Assembly (NCBI RefSeq): GCF_000730425.1
Contig: NZ_CP008896.1
Coordinates: 1,798,001-1,862,000, forward strand
Reading direction: 5' to 3'
DNA: 64,000 bases
Source of the DNA: Pseudomonas fluorescens
GTDB lineage: Bacteria; Pseudomonadota; Gammaproteobacteria; Pseudomonadales; Pseudomonadaceae
The number at the start of each line of letters is the position of its first letter. The first letter of the stretch is position 1. Below are positions 1-8,461 of the stretch, in pieces. The notes under the pieces are model-generated. The model was not told where the DNA came from and did no database searches. It was given only the letters and a program-made list of their open reading frames with translations. The translations under genes and the position numbers were made by a program.

Positions 1-215
1 TGGCTGACAAGCCCATCCTGGTTGCCGGCCTGTTCCTGCTGCCGCCGCTGGTCGAGCCGGATAAAAATCTCTATGAACTGGCAAAAGCGATCCACACCTA
101 CAGCGCCTGGTTATGTGGCGCCCTGGTAGGTGGCCACATGGTGATGGCGTTGAAGCATCAATTTATTGATAAAGACCAGGTACTCACAGGCATGCTGCCG
201 GGGCATATTGACTGA
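1..215 (+). CDS. Cytochrome b561 family protein (C-terminal part only)
   Basis: The reading frame is open from the window edge (frame 3) and stops with TGA at 213-215, giving the last 70 residues. It contains IHTYSAWLCGALVGGHMVMA followed by LKHQFIDKD and a short MLPG tail. This is the last membrane helix and end of CybB-type di-haem cytochrome b561, which moves electrons between quinone and other acceptors in the inner membrane. The His in GGHMVMALKH fits a haem ligand. The N-terminus lies outside the window, so its operon partners (often a YceI protein) cannot be judged. Confidence 0.75.
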   Translation, partial: ADKPILVAGLFLLPPLVEPDKNLYELAKAIHTYSAWLCGALVGGHMVMALKHQFIDKDQVLTGMLPGHID

Positions 216-304
216 TGTGGGACATCTCCCATTACCCGGCATCAACGGGGTTACTCCGTTCCTGATAAACTGACCGCCCTTTGCCGCCCCCTCCAGATAC
301 TTCA

Positions 305-1297
305 ATGCCCCTACAGATCGCATCGCCATCACTTTCCCACCGATTTTCGGTTGCGCCGATGATGGATTGGACCGACCGCCACTGCCGCTTCTTCCTGCGC
401 CTCCTATCCAAGCACGCCCTGCTCTACACCGAAATGGTCACCACCGGCGCGATCCTCCACGGTGACCATGAGCGTTTTCTGCGCCACAACGAAGCCGAGC
501 ACCCGTTAGCGTTACAACTGGGCGGCAGTGTTCCAGCTGATTTAGCCGCCTGCGCCCGCATGGCCGAGGATGCAGGCTATGACGAAGTCAACCTGAACGT
601 CGGCTGCCCCAGTGATCGGGTGCAGAACAATATGATCGGCGCATGCCTGATGGGCCACCCTGCCCTGGTGGCTGATTGTGTGAAGGCGATGCGTGATGCG
701 GTGTCGATTCCGGTGACGGTGAAGCACCGTATCGGGATCAATGGCCGAGACAGTTATGCGCAGTTGTGTGATTTTGTTGGGCAAGTGAAGGAGGCAGGTT
801 GCACCAGTTTTACCGTGCATGCGCGGATTGCGATTCTGGAGGGGCTGTCGCCCAAGGAGAATCGAGACATTCCCCCGTTGCGTTATGACGTGGCGGCGCA
901 ATTGAAGCGGGACTTTGCCGAGTTGGAGATTGTGCTCAATGGCGGGATCAAGACGCTGGAGCAGTGCGAAGAGCATTTGCAAGTGTTTGATGGGGTGATG
1001 CTGGGGCGTGAGGCTTATCACAATCCGTATTTGCTGGCGCAAGTGGATCAGCGGCTGTTTGGCAGCACAGCGCCGGTGATCAGTCGGGCCGAGGCCTTGG
1101 CGCAGTTGCGGCCTTATATTGCCGAGCATCTGGCTACAGGTGGGGCGATGCATCACATTACGCGGCATGTATTGGGGTTGGGCACTGGGTTTGCGGGGGC
1201 ACGCAGGTTTCGGCAGTTGCTGTCGGTGGATATTCATAAGGCCAGCGATCCGCTGGCTTTACTGGATCAGGCTGGGGTGTTGCTGGAGGGCCGCTGA
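305..1297 (+). CDS. dusA: tRNA-dihydrouridine(20/20a) synthase DusA
   Basis: FMN-dependent reductase that converts U20/U20a in the tRNA D-loop to dihydrouridine with NADPH. The 330-residue product starts MPLQIASPSL and has the Dus TIM-barrel signatures: FSVAPMMDWTDRHCR near the N-terminus, NVGCPSDRV with the catalytic Cys, VTVKHRIGI, and LNGGI plus VMLGREAYHNPYLL for phosphate and FMN binding. The ATG at 305 is preferred to the in-frame TTG at 281 because family members begin with this MPLQ segment. It lies just upstream of talB on the same strand, an order also remembered from P. aeruginosa (PA2795-PA2796). Confidence 0.95.
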   Translation: MPLQIASPSLSHRFSVAPMMDWTDRHCRFFLRLLSKHALLYTEMVTTGAILHGDHERFLRHNEAEHPLALQLGGSVPADLAACARMAEDAGYDEVNLNVGCPSDRVQNNMIGACLMGHPALVADCVKAMRDAVSIPVTVKHRIGINGRDSYAQLCDFVGQVKEAGCTSFTVHARIAILEGLSPKENRDIPPLRYDVAAQLKRDFAELEIVLNGGIKTLEQCEEHLQVFDGVMLGREAYHNPYLLAQVDQRLFGSTAPVISRAEALAQLRPYIAEHLATGGAMHHITRHVLGLGTGFAGARRFRQLLSVDIHKASDPLALLDQAGVLLEGR

Positions 1298-1333
1298 CCG
1301 AGCGGGCCGCTCAATTAAGTGAGCGACGGGTCC

Positions 1334-1362
1334 ATCGCAATCGCGGGCAAGCCCGCTCCGAC
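1334..1362. repeat. Degenerate single REP sequence after dusA
   Basis: The segment holds the hairpin GCGGGCAAGCCCGC flanked by ATCGCAAT and CTCCGACGC, a diverged copy of the genus-typical REP (GATCGCGGGCAAGCC-GCTCC). It sits alone between dusA and talB and could act as a weak 3' end stabiliser for dusA mRNA. Confidence 0.5.
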
Positions 1363-1544
1363 GCGTTGATCGCGGTGCCGGTTGAACCCGATGGCGATTT
1401 TGCCCTCCTACTTACCAGCAAGGCCGGTCATTCAAACGGCTGTTTTCAGGTTGTTGCCCTCGCAAACGATCGAACGCATTTGCGCCCTTGAGCGGCTAGC
1501 AGCCGTCGGGTAATGTCATCAGACCCATAGGACAGAGCACGCCC

Positions 1545-2471
1545 ATGACTTCCAAGCTGGAACAACTCAAGCAATTCACCACTGTAGTTGCCGACACCGG
1601 CGATTTTGAAGCTATCGCTCGTGTCAAGCCGCAGGATGCCACCACTAATCCTTCCCTCTTGCTCAAGGCTGCCTCCATTCCTGGCTATGCCAAGCTGTTG
1701 GATGCCTGCGTGCAGGACTGTAACGGTGATGTGGGACTGGCCAGTGACCGTTTTGCGGTGGCTGTGGGCCAGGAGATCCTGAAAGTGGTGCCCGGCCGTA
1801 TTTCCACCGAGGTGGATGCCCGCCTGTCATTCGACACTGACGCAGTACTCAAGCGCGCGCATCGCCTGATCGACCTGTACGAAAAATCAGGTATTGGCCG
1901 CGACCGTGTGCTGATCAAGATCGCGTCCACCTGGGAAGGTATTCGTGCCGCCGAGCAGCTGGAAAAGGAAGGCATCCAGACCAACCTGACCCTGTTGTTC
2001 TCCTTCGCCCAGGCGGTGGCCTGTGCAGAAGCCGGGGTCTTCTTGATTTCGCCGTTTGTCGGTCGTATCTACGACTGGTACAAAAAAGCCAATGGCAACG
2101 ACTATACCGGCGCCGATGATCCTGGCGTGCAGTCGGTGACACGTATCTACAACTACTACAAGGCCAATGGCTATAAGACGGTGGTGATGGGCGCAAGCTT
2201 CCGCAACCTGAGCCAGATCGAAGAGCTGGCCGGTTGCGACCGCCTGACCATCAGCCCGGATTTGCTGGAGAAGCTGGCGGCCGATAATGGCAAGCTGCAG
2301 CGCAAGTTGGCGCCAGGCCATGCCGGCGAGCCTCGTGTGCATATGACAGAGGCGCAGTTCCGTTGGGAGTCCAACGAGGATGCAATGGCCACTGAAAAAC
2401 TGGCTGAGGGCATTCGCCAGTTTGCTCGGGACCAGGAAAAGCTGGAGGCGTTGTTGAGCGCAAAGCTCTAA
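1545..2471 (+). CDS. talB: Transaldolase B
   Basis: Non-oxidative pentose-phosphate enzyme that transfers dihydroxyacetone from sedoheptulose-7-phosphate to glyceraldehyde-3-phosphate. The 308 residues match the TalB subfamily in length. [13 protein letters not shown] near residue 35 is the family signature, and [13 protein letters not shown] near 130 holds the Schiff-base Lys. The ATG at 1545 is preceded by a purine-rich stretch and is the only sensible start. A strong hairpin and T-run follow 20 bases after the stop. Pseudomonads lack phosphofructokinase, so this step matters for sugar-phosphate interconversion. Confidence 0.97.
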   Translation: MTSKLEQLKQFTTVVADTGDFEAIARVKPQDATTNPSLLLKAASIPGYAKLLDACVQDCNGDVGLASDRFAVAVGQEILKVVPGRISTEVDARLSFDTDAVLKRAHRLIDLYEKSGIGRDRVLIKIASTWEGIRAAEQLEKEGIQTNLTLLFSFAQAVACAEAGVFLISPFVGRIYDWYKKANGNDYTGADDPGVQSVTRIYNYYKANGYKTVVMGASFRNLSQIEELAGCDRLTISPDLLEKLAADNGKLQRKLAPGHAGEPRVHMTEAQFRWESNEDAMATEKLAEGIRQFARDQEKLEALLSAKL

Positions 2472-2485
2472 TAAGGGACGACAGC

Positions 2486-2523
2486 AAAAAGGGCGGTACC
2501 CGTAAATGGGCCGCCCTTTTTTG
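2486..2523 (+). terminator. Rho-independent terminator of talB (probably bidirectional)
   Basis: GGGCGG at 2491-2496 pairs with CCGCCC at 2511-2516, followed by six T. An A-run at 2486-2490 gives the opposite strand a T-tail too, so it may also stop read-through from rssC. Confidence 0.85.
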
Positions 2524-2555
2524 TGTCAGTTGGATAAGTACTGGTTGGTCTGACG

Positions 2556-2581
2556 CTATAGCTGGCAAGCAAGCTCCTACA
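2556..2581. repeat. Single REP-like sequence
   Basis: CTATAGCTGGCAAGCAAGCTCCTACA is a half-REP related to the paired copies elsewhere in the window. It lies between the talB terminator and the 3' end of rssC. Confidence 0.6.
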
Positions 2582-2592
2582 TAAGCGCAGTG

Positions 2593-3075
2593 TCAGTGGC
2601 GCTCCAAGGCATTGACCAGGTCGTGAAAGGCTTCGCGGTTGGATTCGTTCAGGCCCATCAGGATCTTGTGGGCCTCCAGCACCTTGAGCCGCACCACTTC
2701 CTCGGATTGGTCCTGGGACGGCAGGTCTGTCAGGCATTCCGGGCACGGGATCGGACGATCAACGATGTTGAACACTTGATCGAAACCCATCGACTGCAAG
2801 AGCCGGGTGATGTCTTCGTGGGTGGTGACGACGGTCGGCAGCAGTCCGACCTTCTGCCGAGACAGAATGGACAACTTGGCCAACAGCCCAAGGGTGGTGC
2901 TATCGATGCTGCGGGTTTCGGTCAGATCGATCACGATCGCCGAGAAGTTCAAGGCTGTGAAAATCCGCTCAATCGTTGCATCCAGCGCCGAACACAAGGT
3001 CAGGCGCACTTCACCGACAAACTTCAGGACGAAGGTCCCGTCTTGCTCGGCAAATTGGATTCTTCCGGTACTCAT
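2593..3075 (-). CDS. rssC: STAS-domain anti-sigma factor antagonist RssC
   Basis: The product of 160 residues carries an N-terminal STAS domain (about residues 5-105). The phosphorylatable Ser is probably in RSIDSTTLGLLAKL. A roughly 55-residue tail contains CPECLTDLP. STAS proteins of this kind are substrates of PP2C phosphatases in partner-switching cascades; the phosphatase here is presumably RssB, encoded immediately upstream. The ATG at 3075 overlaps the rssB stop as TGATG, so the two are translationally coupled. A TTG three bases upstream is in frame but less likely. It corresponds to PA2797 as remembered. The function of the Cys-containing tail is unknown. Confidence 0.85.
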   Translation of the reverse strand: MSTGRIQFAEQDGTFVLKFVGEVRLTLCSALDATIERIFTALNFSAIVIDLTETRSIDSTTLGLLAKLSILSRQKVGLLPTVVTTHEDITRLLQSMGFDQVFNIVDRPIPCPECLTDLPSQDQSEEVVRLKVLEAHKILMGLNESNREAFHDLVNALERH

Positions 3076-4256
3076 CAAAGATTCCTGCTCAACACCAATA
3101 GGGCGATATCATCCGGCATCTCCCCTAGCGTGGCCAATCCAAAAACCTGCCGCAGACCATCCAGGCTGCCGCCCGCCGACCTTACCCGCTGGGGCAAGGC
3201 AGCTTCTTTCTCTTTGAGTGTAGGCTCTGGAAGAAGGTCCAGGATGCCATCGGACATCAGCGTCAGGCTGAAGGCCGGCGGCAGCTCCAGGATGTGGTCT
3301 TCGTAGGTGGCTTCATTGAACAAGCCAACCGGCAGACCACGCCCTTCCAGGTAGCGCACACTGTCTGGAGTGTATAAAACCGGCAATGGCAGGTGGCCGC
3401 CAATGCTGTAGGTCAAAAGACCGGTTTCTTCGTCAATCACGCCGCCCACCATCGTCACGTGTTTGCCCAGCTTGCAGCTGATCAGGCCCCGATTGATGTG
3501 GCCCAGCACTTGCGAGGGAGTAAACTCCGGCAAGGTGCCGTTGCGCTTGGACTCGAACAACAGCCGTGTGGTCATGAACTTCAACAACACGGTCACGAAT
3601 GCAGAGGAAGCGCCGTGTCCGGAGACATCTGCCAGGTAGAATGCGACGCGGCGCTCATCCACGCGGAAATAGTCGACAAAATCACCCGACAAGTACAAGG
3701 ACGGAATGATCTGGTGGGCAAACTGGAACTCGTCGATGCTCCAGGGACTGACCGGCAGCATGTTCATCTGCACCTGGCGACCGGCGTTCTGATCTTCCTG
3801 GAGCAGGTTGAGACTGGCTTCGAGCTCACGATTGGCGGTTTCGAGCTTCTCGCGGTAGCGCTGGTTTTCCAGCAGCAGGCGGGCACGGTCCAGCGCACGA
3901 CGCACCGAATGCTCGAGTACGGCCAGGTCTTCCAGGGGCTTGATCAGGTAATCGGCAGCGCCCAGGCGCAAGGCCTCCACGGCATCGTTCATCACACCGG
4001 CACCGGACACGACAATCACCGGTGTCTGCGGGGCAAGCTCGGTGACCTGGCGGATCAGCTCAAGGCCGCCCATCTGGGGCATGCGCAGGTCGCAGATCAC
4101 CAGGTCGGGCTGGTCGCGCTCAAACACCTGAAGACCCTGAAGACCATTGCCGGCCTGCAGGACGCTGAAGCCACTGTCTTCCAAATAGGCCGCGAGGCTC
4201 GCGCGCACTACTTCGTCGTCATCGATTATCAGCAGCGTGGCACTGGTTTTTTGCAT
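3075..4256 (-). CDS. rssB: Response regulator RssB with PP2C phosphatase domain
   Basis: This 393-residue protein has an N-terminal receiver domain (phospho-acceptor D56 in LVICDLRMP, Lys in YLIKPLEDL), a coiled linker around 125-160, and a C-terminal SpoIIE/PP2C domain (about 190-393). The PP2C metal motifs are intact: YLSGDFVDYF, FYLADVSGHGASSAF, LMSDGILDL and GEMPDDIALLVL. In E. coli the RssB effector domain is a degenerate phosphatase that delivers RpoS to ClpXP. The intact metal-binding Asp residues here suggest an active phosphatase acting on RssC. Known Pseudomonas RssB proteins have this architecture (PA2798). Confidence 0.9.
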   Translation of the reverse strand: MQKTSATLLIIDDDEVVRASLAAYLEDSGFSVLQAGNGLQGLQVFERDQPDLVICDLRMPQMGGLELIRQVTELAPQTPVIVVSGAGVMNDAVEALRLGAADYLIKPLEDLAVLEHSVRRALDRARLLLENQRYREKLETANRELEASLNLLQEDQNAGRQVQMNMLPVSPWSIDEFQFAHQIIPSLYLSGDFVDYFRVDERRVAFYLADVSGHGASSAFVTVLLKFMTTRLLFESKRNGTLPEFTPSQVLGHINRGLISCKLGKHVTMVGGVIDEETGLLTYSIGGHLPLPVLYTPDSVRYLEGRGLPVGLFNEATYEDHILELPPAFSLTLMSDGILDLLPEPTLKEKEAALPQRVRSAGGSLDGLRQVFGLATLGEMPDDIALLVLSRNL

Positions 4257-4524
4257 GTGGGCAAACGGCGCCAGAATTAGGTTGGCGTAGGCAGTCAGGC
4301 AATGGCCCGGCTCACACTACTGGATTCGCTTTCTAGCCTCTCTGTCCTACAAAACATGAGCGCTTGGCTCACGCACAACGGTAAAGCAGAGGTGCCCTTC
4401 TAAGGCGCAGACGGTACTCCCATCCGTCAGGGGTTTCAAGCTCATGCCGATGGTCGCTGAGCGTCTTTACATCGCAAATCACCGGGAGTTATAAGAACAG
4501 GCAAAACCACAACGCAATGGATGG

Positions 4525-4830
4525 ATGAAACCTATGAGCGCCAATGAACGTGACTATGCCGAAAAGCGCGATTTCATCCGCATGCGTGTGGATGCTGGCG
4601 TGTCGTTGATCCATGCAGGACAAGAGATTGCCGGGATCTGCCTGGACCTCTCCAGCTCTGGAATGCAGGTTCAAGCGCAGCACCCGTTCAACGTGGGCGA
4701 CCAACTGAAGGTGCGTATCGACTCGGAGCATGCCGCGCTCAAGGGCCTGGAGGCCGACACTGAGGTGGTATGGGCGAGGAAAGAAGGCGACGACCAACAC
4801 CTGGGCCTGAAAATTCTCAAGATGTACTGA
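4525..4830 (+). CDS. PilZ domain protein
   Basis: A 101-residue protein consisting of a single PilZ domain. The c-di-GMP binding elements are visible: KRDFIRMRVDA (RxxxR-like; the first Arg of the canonical motif may be K14/R15) and DLSSSGMQV (D/NxSxxG). It is divergent from rssB and corresponds to PA2799. The start could be M1 at 4525 or M4 at 4534 (MSANERDY); the latter would give 98 residues. It probably serves as a small cytoplasmic c-di-GMP receptor or adaptor; the target is unknown. Confidence 0.85.
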   Translation: MKPMSANERDYAEKRDFIRMRVDAGVSLIHAGQEIAGICLDLSSSGMQVQAQHPFNVGDQLKVRIDSEHAALKGLEADTEVVWARKEGDDQHLGLKILKMY

Positions 4831-4842
4831 AATCAATGCACA

Positions 4843-4874
4843 CAAAAAAGGCGGCCTCAAGGGCCGCCTTTTTC
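4843..4874. terminator. Bidirectional terminator between the PilZ gene and mlaA
   Basis: AAGGCGGCC and GGCCGCCTT form a tight hairpin with a short TCAAG loop, an A-run on the left and TTTTT on the right. It lies between two convergent genes and can serve both. Confidence 0.9.
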
Positions 4875-4889
4875 ATTCAAGGGTTAACC

Positions 4890-5576
4890 TCAAAAATCAT
4901 CCACTACATTGCCGTCCTTGACCTTGAACTCGCGGTTCTGCAGATAGGCATTGCGAATAAAGGTGTATTTGTCGCCATTGATCAGCTTTTCAGCCGACAA
5001 GAGGCTGGCGCGAGTATCGATGATGTCGAGGCCAAATGCGCTGTTGCGCGATGGAATGTCGTTCATGTAGCGGTACGGTGCGGCAAAGCTGTCGACATAG
5101 ATAGACGGCGCATCGCGCAGGGTGCTTGGACCCAGTAGCGGCAACATCACGTAAGGACCGCTGCCTACGCCCCAATAGCCAAGGGTCTGGCCGAAGTCTT
5201 CATCACTGCGCTGCAGCCCCATTTTGGTGCCGACATCAATCAAGCCCAGCACGCCAAACGTGGTGTTGACCAGCAAGCGCGCGGTATCGACACCGGCCTG
5301 GTGCGGTTTGAGTTGCAACACATTGTTTGCCAGGTTGCCCACATCGCCGATATTGCGGAAGAAATTGTGGATACCGTCTTCGACAAATTGCGGAGTAATG
5401 AACTGGTAGCCCTGTGCCAATGGCTTCAGTGCGTAGGTATCAACGGTGTCGTTGAAGGTGAAGATCGGACGGTTGATGCTTTCCCATGGATCGTCTTCCG
5501 CAGCCTGGGCGGCGAAAGGCACCAGCAAGACACTGGCACACACTGATAGTTGAGCAAGACACTGGCTCCAGCGCAT
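4890..5576 (-). CDS. mlaA: MlaA/VacJ family phospholipid-transport protein without lipobox
   Basis: MlaA proteins remove misplaced phospholipids from the outer leaflet of the outer membrane and pass them to the Mla pathway. The 228 residues include DPWESINRPIFTFND, the PxxxFxxxGIxNFFxNIGDxxNLxNxLLQxK block, the GLID-G segment, QTLGYWGVGSGPYVMLPLLGPST and the terminal domain. The signal peptide (about residues 1-26) ends FAAQA before AEDDPWES, a signal peptidase I site. The two Cys residues (6 and 12) sit before or inside the hydrophobic core and do not form a normal lipobox, although E. coli MlaA is a lipoprotein. It corresponds to PA2800. Confidence 0.9.
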   Translation of the reverse strand: MRWSQCLAQLSVCASVLLVPFAAQAAEDDPWESINRPIFTFNDTVDTYALKPLAQGYQFITPQFVEDGIHNFFRNIGDVGNLANNVLQLKPHQAGVDTARLLVNTTFGVLGLIDVGTKMGLQRSDEDFGQTLGYWGVGSGPYVMLPLLGPSTLRDAPSIYVDSFAAPYRYMNDIPSRNSAFGLDIIDTRASLLSAEKLINGDKYTFIRNAYLQNREFKVKDGNVVDDF

Positions 5577-5772
5577 AGCTTGAACTCCTTGAATGATCTG
5601 TCATGGGCGCTATGCCCTGAATAAAGCCGCCAGTATATGACGGAAGTGTAGGATTAGGCAGTTTGAAGGAATTGTCATTCAGAAAATGTACAAATTTCCT
5701 ACAATCTCATCAGGTGTCATCTGCCTGTCACGGACCTTAGATAGCGTCACAGCTATTTTCAGGGACGTCGAA

Positions 5773-6384
5773 ATGCCCCAACCTCGGATCGTTGCAGACA
5801 ACGCCCCTTCTTTGACCGCCGTGTTGTTTGGCCTCAGTGGCTGCCTGGTGGACTTCGGTTCCATGGCCCACGCCGACACCATCCCGGCAGGCGAAACCCT
5901 GGCCACCCCTGGCGCCTTGAACATCCTGCAATCGCTCAATGAACAAGGCACCCCCTGCGCCTGGCTGGATGAATTGCCCTCCCCCATCACCACAGCCCTG
6001 GCCGCCTCCCTGCCGTGCTGGGTCCAAGGTACCCGCCCCGCAGCCGCTTCCTGGCCGGCCCCCCATGCCTGCTGGCAAGCCTTGATGGACCTGGACATCG
6101 AGCGCCTGGATGGCTGTGTGCTGGTCAGTGGCGAACCTCGCTTGCTGCAATCAGGGCTCAATGCCGGGCTCTGGACGATTGGCCTGGCATCCTGTGGATC
6201 ACTGTGCGGGCTCTCCCCTGCCCAATGGCAAGCGCTAGACGAACAGGCGCGTGAACACAAGCGCGCCAAGGCCACCGTCGCGCTCTATGGCCTTGGCGTG
6301 CACTCGGTGATTGATCATCTGGGCGAACTGGGCACGTGCCTGGCGGACATCCGCCTGCGTCGGCTCAAAGGCGAGAAGCCCTGA
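5773..6384 (+). CDS. Phosphonatase-like HAD-fold protein with degenerate active site
   Basis: The 203-residue product resembles phosphonoacetaldehyde hydrolases. It has an N-terminal motif-I strand (VLFGLSGCLVDFG, residues 17-29) and a C-terminal core, where CVLVSGEPRLLQSGLNAGLWTIGL aligns with the phosphonatase segment leading into motif IV. In motif I the two catalytic Asp positions read G20 and S22, so the nucleophile is missing. The motif IV Asp also appears to be absent. A catalytically dead or repurposed HAD protein is the best reading. The ATG at 5773 is chosen for its AGGGACG ribosome site; an upstream in-frame ATG at 5686 lacks one. The position matches PA2803. Confidence 0.7.
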   Translation: MPQPRIVADNAPSLTAVLFGLSGCLVDFGSMAHADTIPAGETLATPGALNILQSLNEQGTPCAWLDELPSPITTALAASLPCWVQGTRPAAASWPAPHACWQALMDLDIERLDGCVLVSGEPRLLQSGLNAGLWTIGLASCGSLCGLSPAQWQALDEQAREHKRAKATVALYGLGVHSVIDHLGELGTCLADIRLRRLKGEKP

Positions 6385-6494
6385 TCAAGATCATGCACAG
6401 TCGCTGCCAGTGGATTAATCTACAGGTCATCCCGTAGACCTTTCTCGGCGTGCCGTGGTCTATGCCAGTGCCTATCGATAAAAGGAAGAACGCC

Positions 6495-6761
6495 ATGCCT
6501 GCCCGCGAAAAACTGCAAGAACAGGTTTCCATCCTGCGCGAGCAATTGAATCAGGACCCGCCTCTACCGCTGGAAAAACGCGAAGCGCTGGAAGCATTGA
6601 TTGCCAAGTTTGAAGTGCAACTTGAACTGGAACCTGCCACTCAGAACCCCAGCCTTGCCGATGGGGTAAATTTAGCGGTAGAACGCTTCGAGCTGGAGCA
6701 TCCGGGCATTGCCGGGACATTGCGCAATATCGTGGTGACCTTGGGCAATATGGGTATCTGA
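6495..6761 (+). CDS. DUF4404 family small protein
   Basis: An 88-residue acidic, mostly helical protein. REKLQEQVSILREQLNQDP and KREALEALIAKFEVQLE suggest a coiled coil over the first 50 residues. The C-terminal part reads LAVERFELEHPGIAGTLRNIVVTLGNMGI, typical of DUF4404 (PA2805-like). The ATG at 6495 has AAAGGAAG about 6 bases upstream, whereas the upstream frame extension does not. Function unknown; it lies between the HAD-like gene and convergent queF. Confidence 0.8.
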   Translation: MPAREKLQEQVSILREQLNQDPPLPLEKREALEALIAKFEVQLELEPATQNPSLADGVNLAVERFELEHPGIAGTLRNIVVTLGNMGI

Positions 6762-6790
6762 CCCAAATCCCAGGCCAAGCCCCGAACCCA

Positions 6791-6865
6791 ATGTGGGAGC
6801 TGGCTTGCCTGACGATGGCGATGTATCGGTCTGACCGCTATCCCAGGCAAACCAGCTCCCACATT
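6791..6865. repeat. Inverted REP pair (REPIN)
   Basis: ATGTGGGAGCTGGCTTGCC at 6791 and its near-complement ending AAACCAGCTCCCACATT at 6865 form a long hairpin around a short variable centre. It separates the convergent DUF4404 and queF genes, where it may also act as a transcription end. Confidence 0.85.
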
Positions 6866-6881
6866 TGTTTGGGGGTGAGGC

Positions 6882-7712
6882 TTACTGCCGGGCCAGGCGC
6901 AGGTTCTGGAACGGCACATCCTCGGTACTGCGGTACGGGTTGATATCCAACCCGCCCCGACGCACATACCGCGCATAAACCGTCAACTTCTCAGGCTTGA
7001 GCAAGCGCTGCAGATCGAGAAAGATCCGCTCCACGCACTGCTCGTGAAAGTCCGAGTGCTGGCGGAAGCTCACCAGGTATGCCAACAGGCTCGCATGATC
7101 CAACGCCGCGCCACGGTATTGCACCGCCACGCTGCCCCAGTCCGGCTGGCTGGTCACCGGGCAGTTGGATTTGAGCAGGTGGCTGTGCACGCTCTCCTCG
7201 ACCACACGGGAATCATCGCAACGCAGCAGTTCCGGACGCGGGTGCTCGTAGTTGCTGACACTGATATCCAGGTCATCAATACACACACCCGGCAGGCGTA
7301 CCACGCCTTCGTCTTCCACCTCGGCCAGGCTGCGGATGCGCACGCCCACCGGCTTGCCGGCCGCCGCGCTCAAGTCGGCACGCAAGGTCGCCTCAAGAGT
7401 GGAGGCATCGGCAAACGGCGTCTGGTTCAACGAGTTGAGGTAGAGCTTGAAGGATTTCGATTCGATGATGTTCGGCGAGTCGGCCGGGATGCTGAACTCA
7501 CCGATGGCCACCACTGGCTTGCCGGACGGCAGCAGCCAGGACAGTTCAAAGCAGTTCCAGAAGTCCACGCCCTTGTAGGGCAACGTCTCGGCGGTCAGGC
7601 CCAGCTCGGCCCACTTGGCGGCGCGAGGGATAGGGAACAGCAATGAAGGGGTGTAGGTGCAAATGTATTCACTGGACTTGCCCAGCGGCGAATGTTCGGC
7701 TGCGGGATGCAT
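6882..7712 (-). CDS. queF: NADPH-dependent 7-cyano-7-deazaguanine reductase QueF
   Basis: Reduces preQ0 to preQ1 in queuosine biosynthesis, a nitrile-to-amine reduction in the cytoplasm. The 276 residues fit the long, bicistronic-fold QueF type. The QueF motif ESKSFKLYL is at residues 84-92, the catalytic Cys184 lies in [14 protein letters not shown] (Asp191 also expected in catalysis), and [13 protein letters not shown] with [17 protein letters not shown] closes the second T-fold. The ATG at 7712 ([11 protein letters not shown]) is the first in the frame. Confidence 0.96.
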   Translation of the reverse strand: MHPAAEHSPLGKSSEYICTYTPSLLFPIPRAAKWAELGLTAETLPYKGVDFWNCFELSWLLPSGKPVVAIGEFSIPADSPNIIESKSFKLYLNSLNQTPFADASTLEATLRADLSAAAGKPVGVRIRSLAEVEDEGVVRLPGVCIDDLDISVSNYEHPRPELLRCDDSRVVEESVHSHLLKSNCPVTSQPDWGSVAVQYRGAALDHASLLAYLVSFRQHSDFHEQCVERIFLDLQRLLKPEKLTVYARYVRRGGLDINPYRSTEDVPFQNLRLARQ

Positions 7713-7779
7713 GGCGGAAACCTGGCTAAATAAACCCCGCCAGTCTACCAGCCTTTGCTCCCGCCTTTGAGCGTCAGGT

Positions 7780-8304
7780 TTATTGGCTGACGTTCAGCTT
7801 GCCGACCATTCCCGCCTGATAGTGCCCGGGAAGGTTGCACGCAAACTCCAACGCACCCGCCTTGCTGAAGGTCCAGGTCAGTTCGGCGGTCTTGCCCGGC
7901 TCCACCAACACACTGTTGGGATCGTCATGTTTCATCGCGCCCATGTCTCCATGCCCCATTGCCGCGTGATCCATCTGGCCCATGCCGGTGGCTGTCAACA
8001 TGCCACTCGCCTGCATCTTGAGCATTTCCTTCTGGTGATCGGCGTGCATGCTCGCGTCACCCAGGTTGAATTCGTGCAACAACCGCCCCTTGTTGACCAG
8101 CACAAAGCGCACCGTCTCACCGGCTTTTACATCAAGAGACGTGGGGGCGAAGGAAATATCCTGCAGAACCACCTCCACTGTACGAGTGGCCTTGGTTGCC
8201 GGCGCCGCCTTGCCAAAGGCAAAGGTGTGGGCGCCATCGGCCAGCGTCGGGACACTCAACACCATCAGGCAACCTGCCAACCACCAAGATTTACGCAAAA
8301 ACAT
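7780..8304 (-). CDS. Periplasmic cupredoxin with Met/His-rich insertion (copper resistance)
   Basis: A 174-residue protein with a signal peptide (about 1-23, cleavage near LADGA) and one cupredoxin domain. Likely type-1 copper ligands are H77 (LLHEFNL), C156, H161 and M166 ([14 protein letters not shown]). Between them lies an insertion of about 43 residues (85-127) with nine Met and five His, suited to binding extra Cu(I)/Cu(II). The ATG at 8304 has a good TTTGGAGGA ribosome site; the longer frame does not. It is divergent from copRS and corresponds to PA2807. Likely a copper-binding or buffering protein of the periplasm. Confidence 0.88.
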   Translation of the reverse strand: MFLRKSWWLAGCLMVLSVPTLADGAHTFAFGKAAPATKATRTVEVVLQDISFAPTSLDVKAGETVRFVLVNKGRLLHEFNLGDASMHADHQKEMLKMQASGMLTATGMGQMDHAAMGHGDMGAMKHDDPNSVLVEPGKTAELTWTFSKAGALEFACNLPGHYQAGMVGKLNVSQ

Positions 8305-8381
8305 GTGTATCCTCCAAAGGTATAAGACCCGCGTGTGAAGCACTCTAATAATGCACCGCTGCCAGCTACCTGACGGCTAGA

Positions 8382-8395
8382 TTACAACTTTGTCA
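8382..8395. promoter_or_regulatory. CusR/CopR-like operator
   Basis: On the minus strand the sequence reads TGACAAAGTTGTAA, one base away from the E. coli CusR box core TGACAANNTTGTCA. It lies between the divergent cupredoxin gene and copR, the expected place for a copper-responsive operator acting on both. Confidence 0.65.
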
Positions 8396-8461
8396 GGTTG
8401 AGCCAGCCCCCCGGTGCACACGGTATAAAGCCCGTTGCTACCCTTTTGCCATGAGTCGCCT

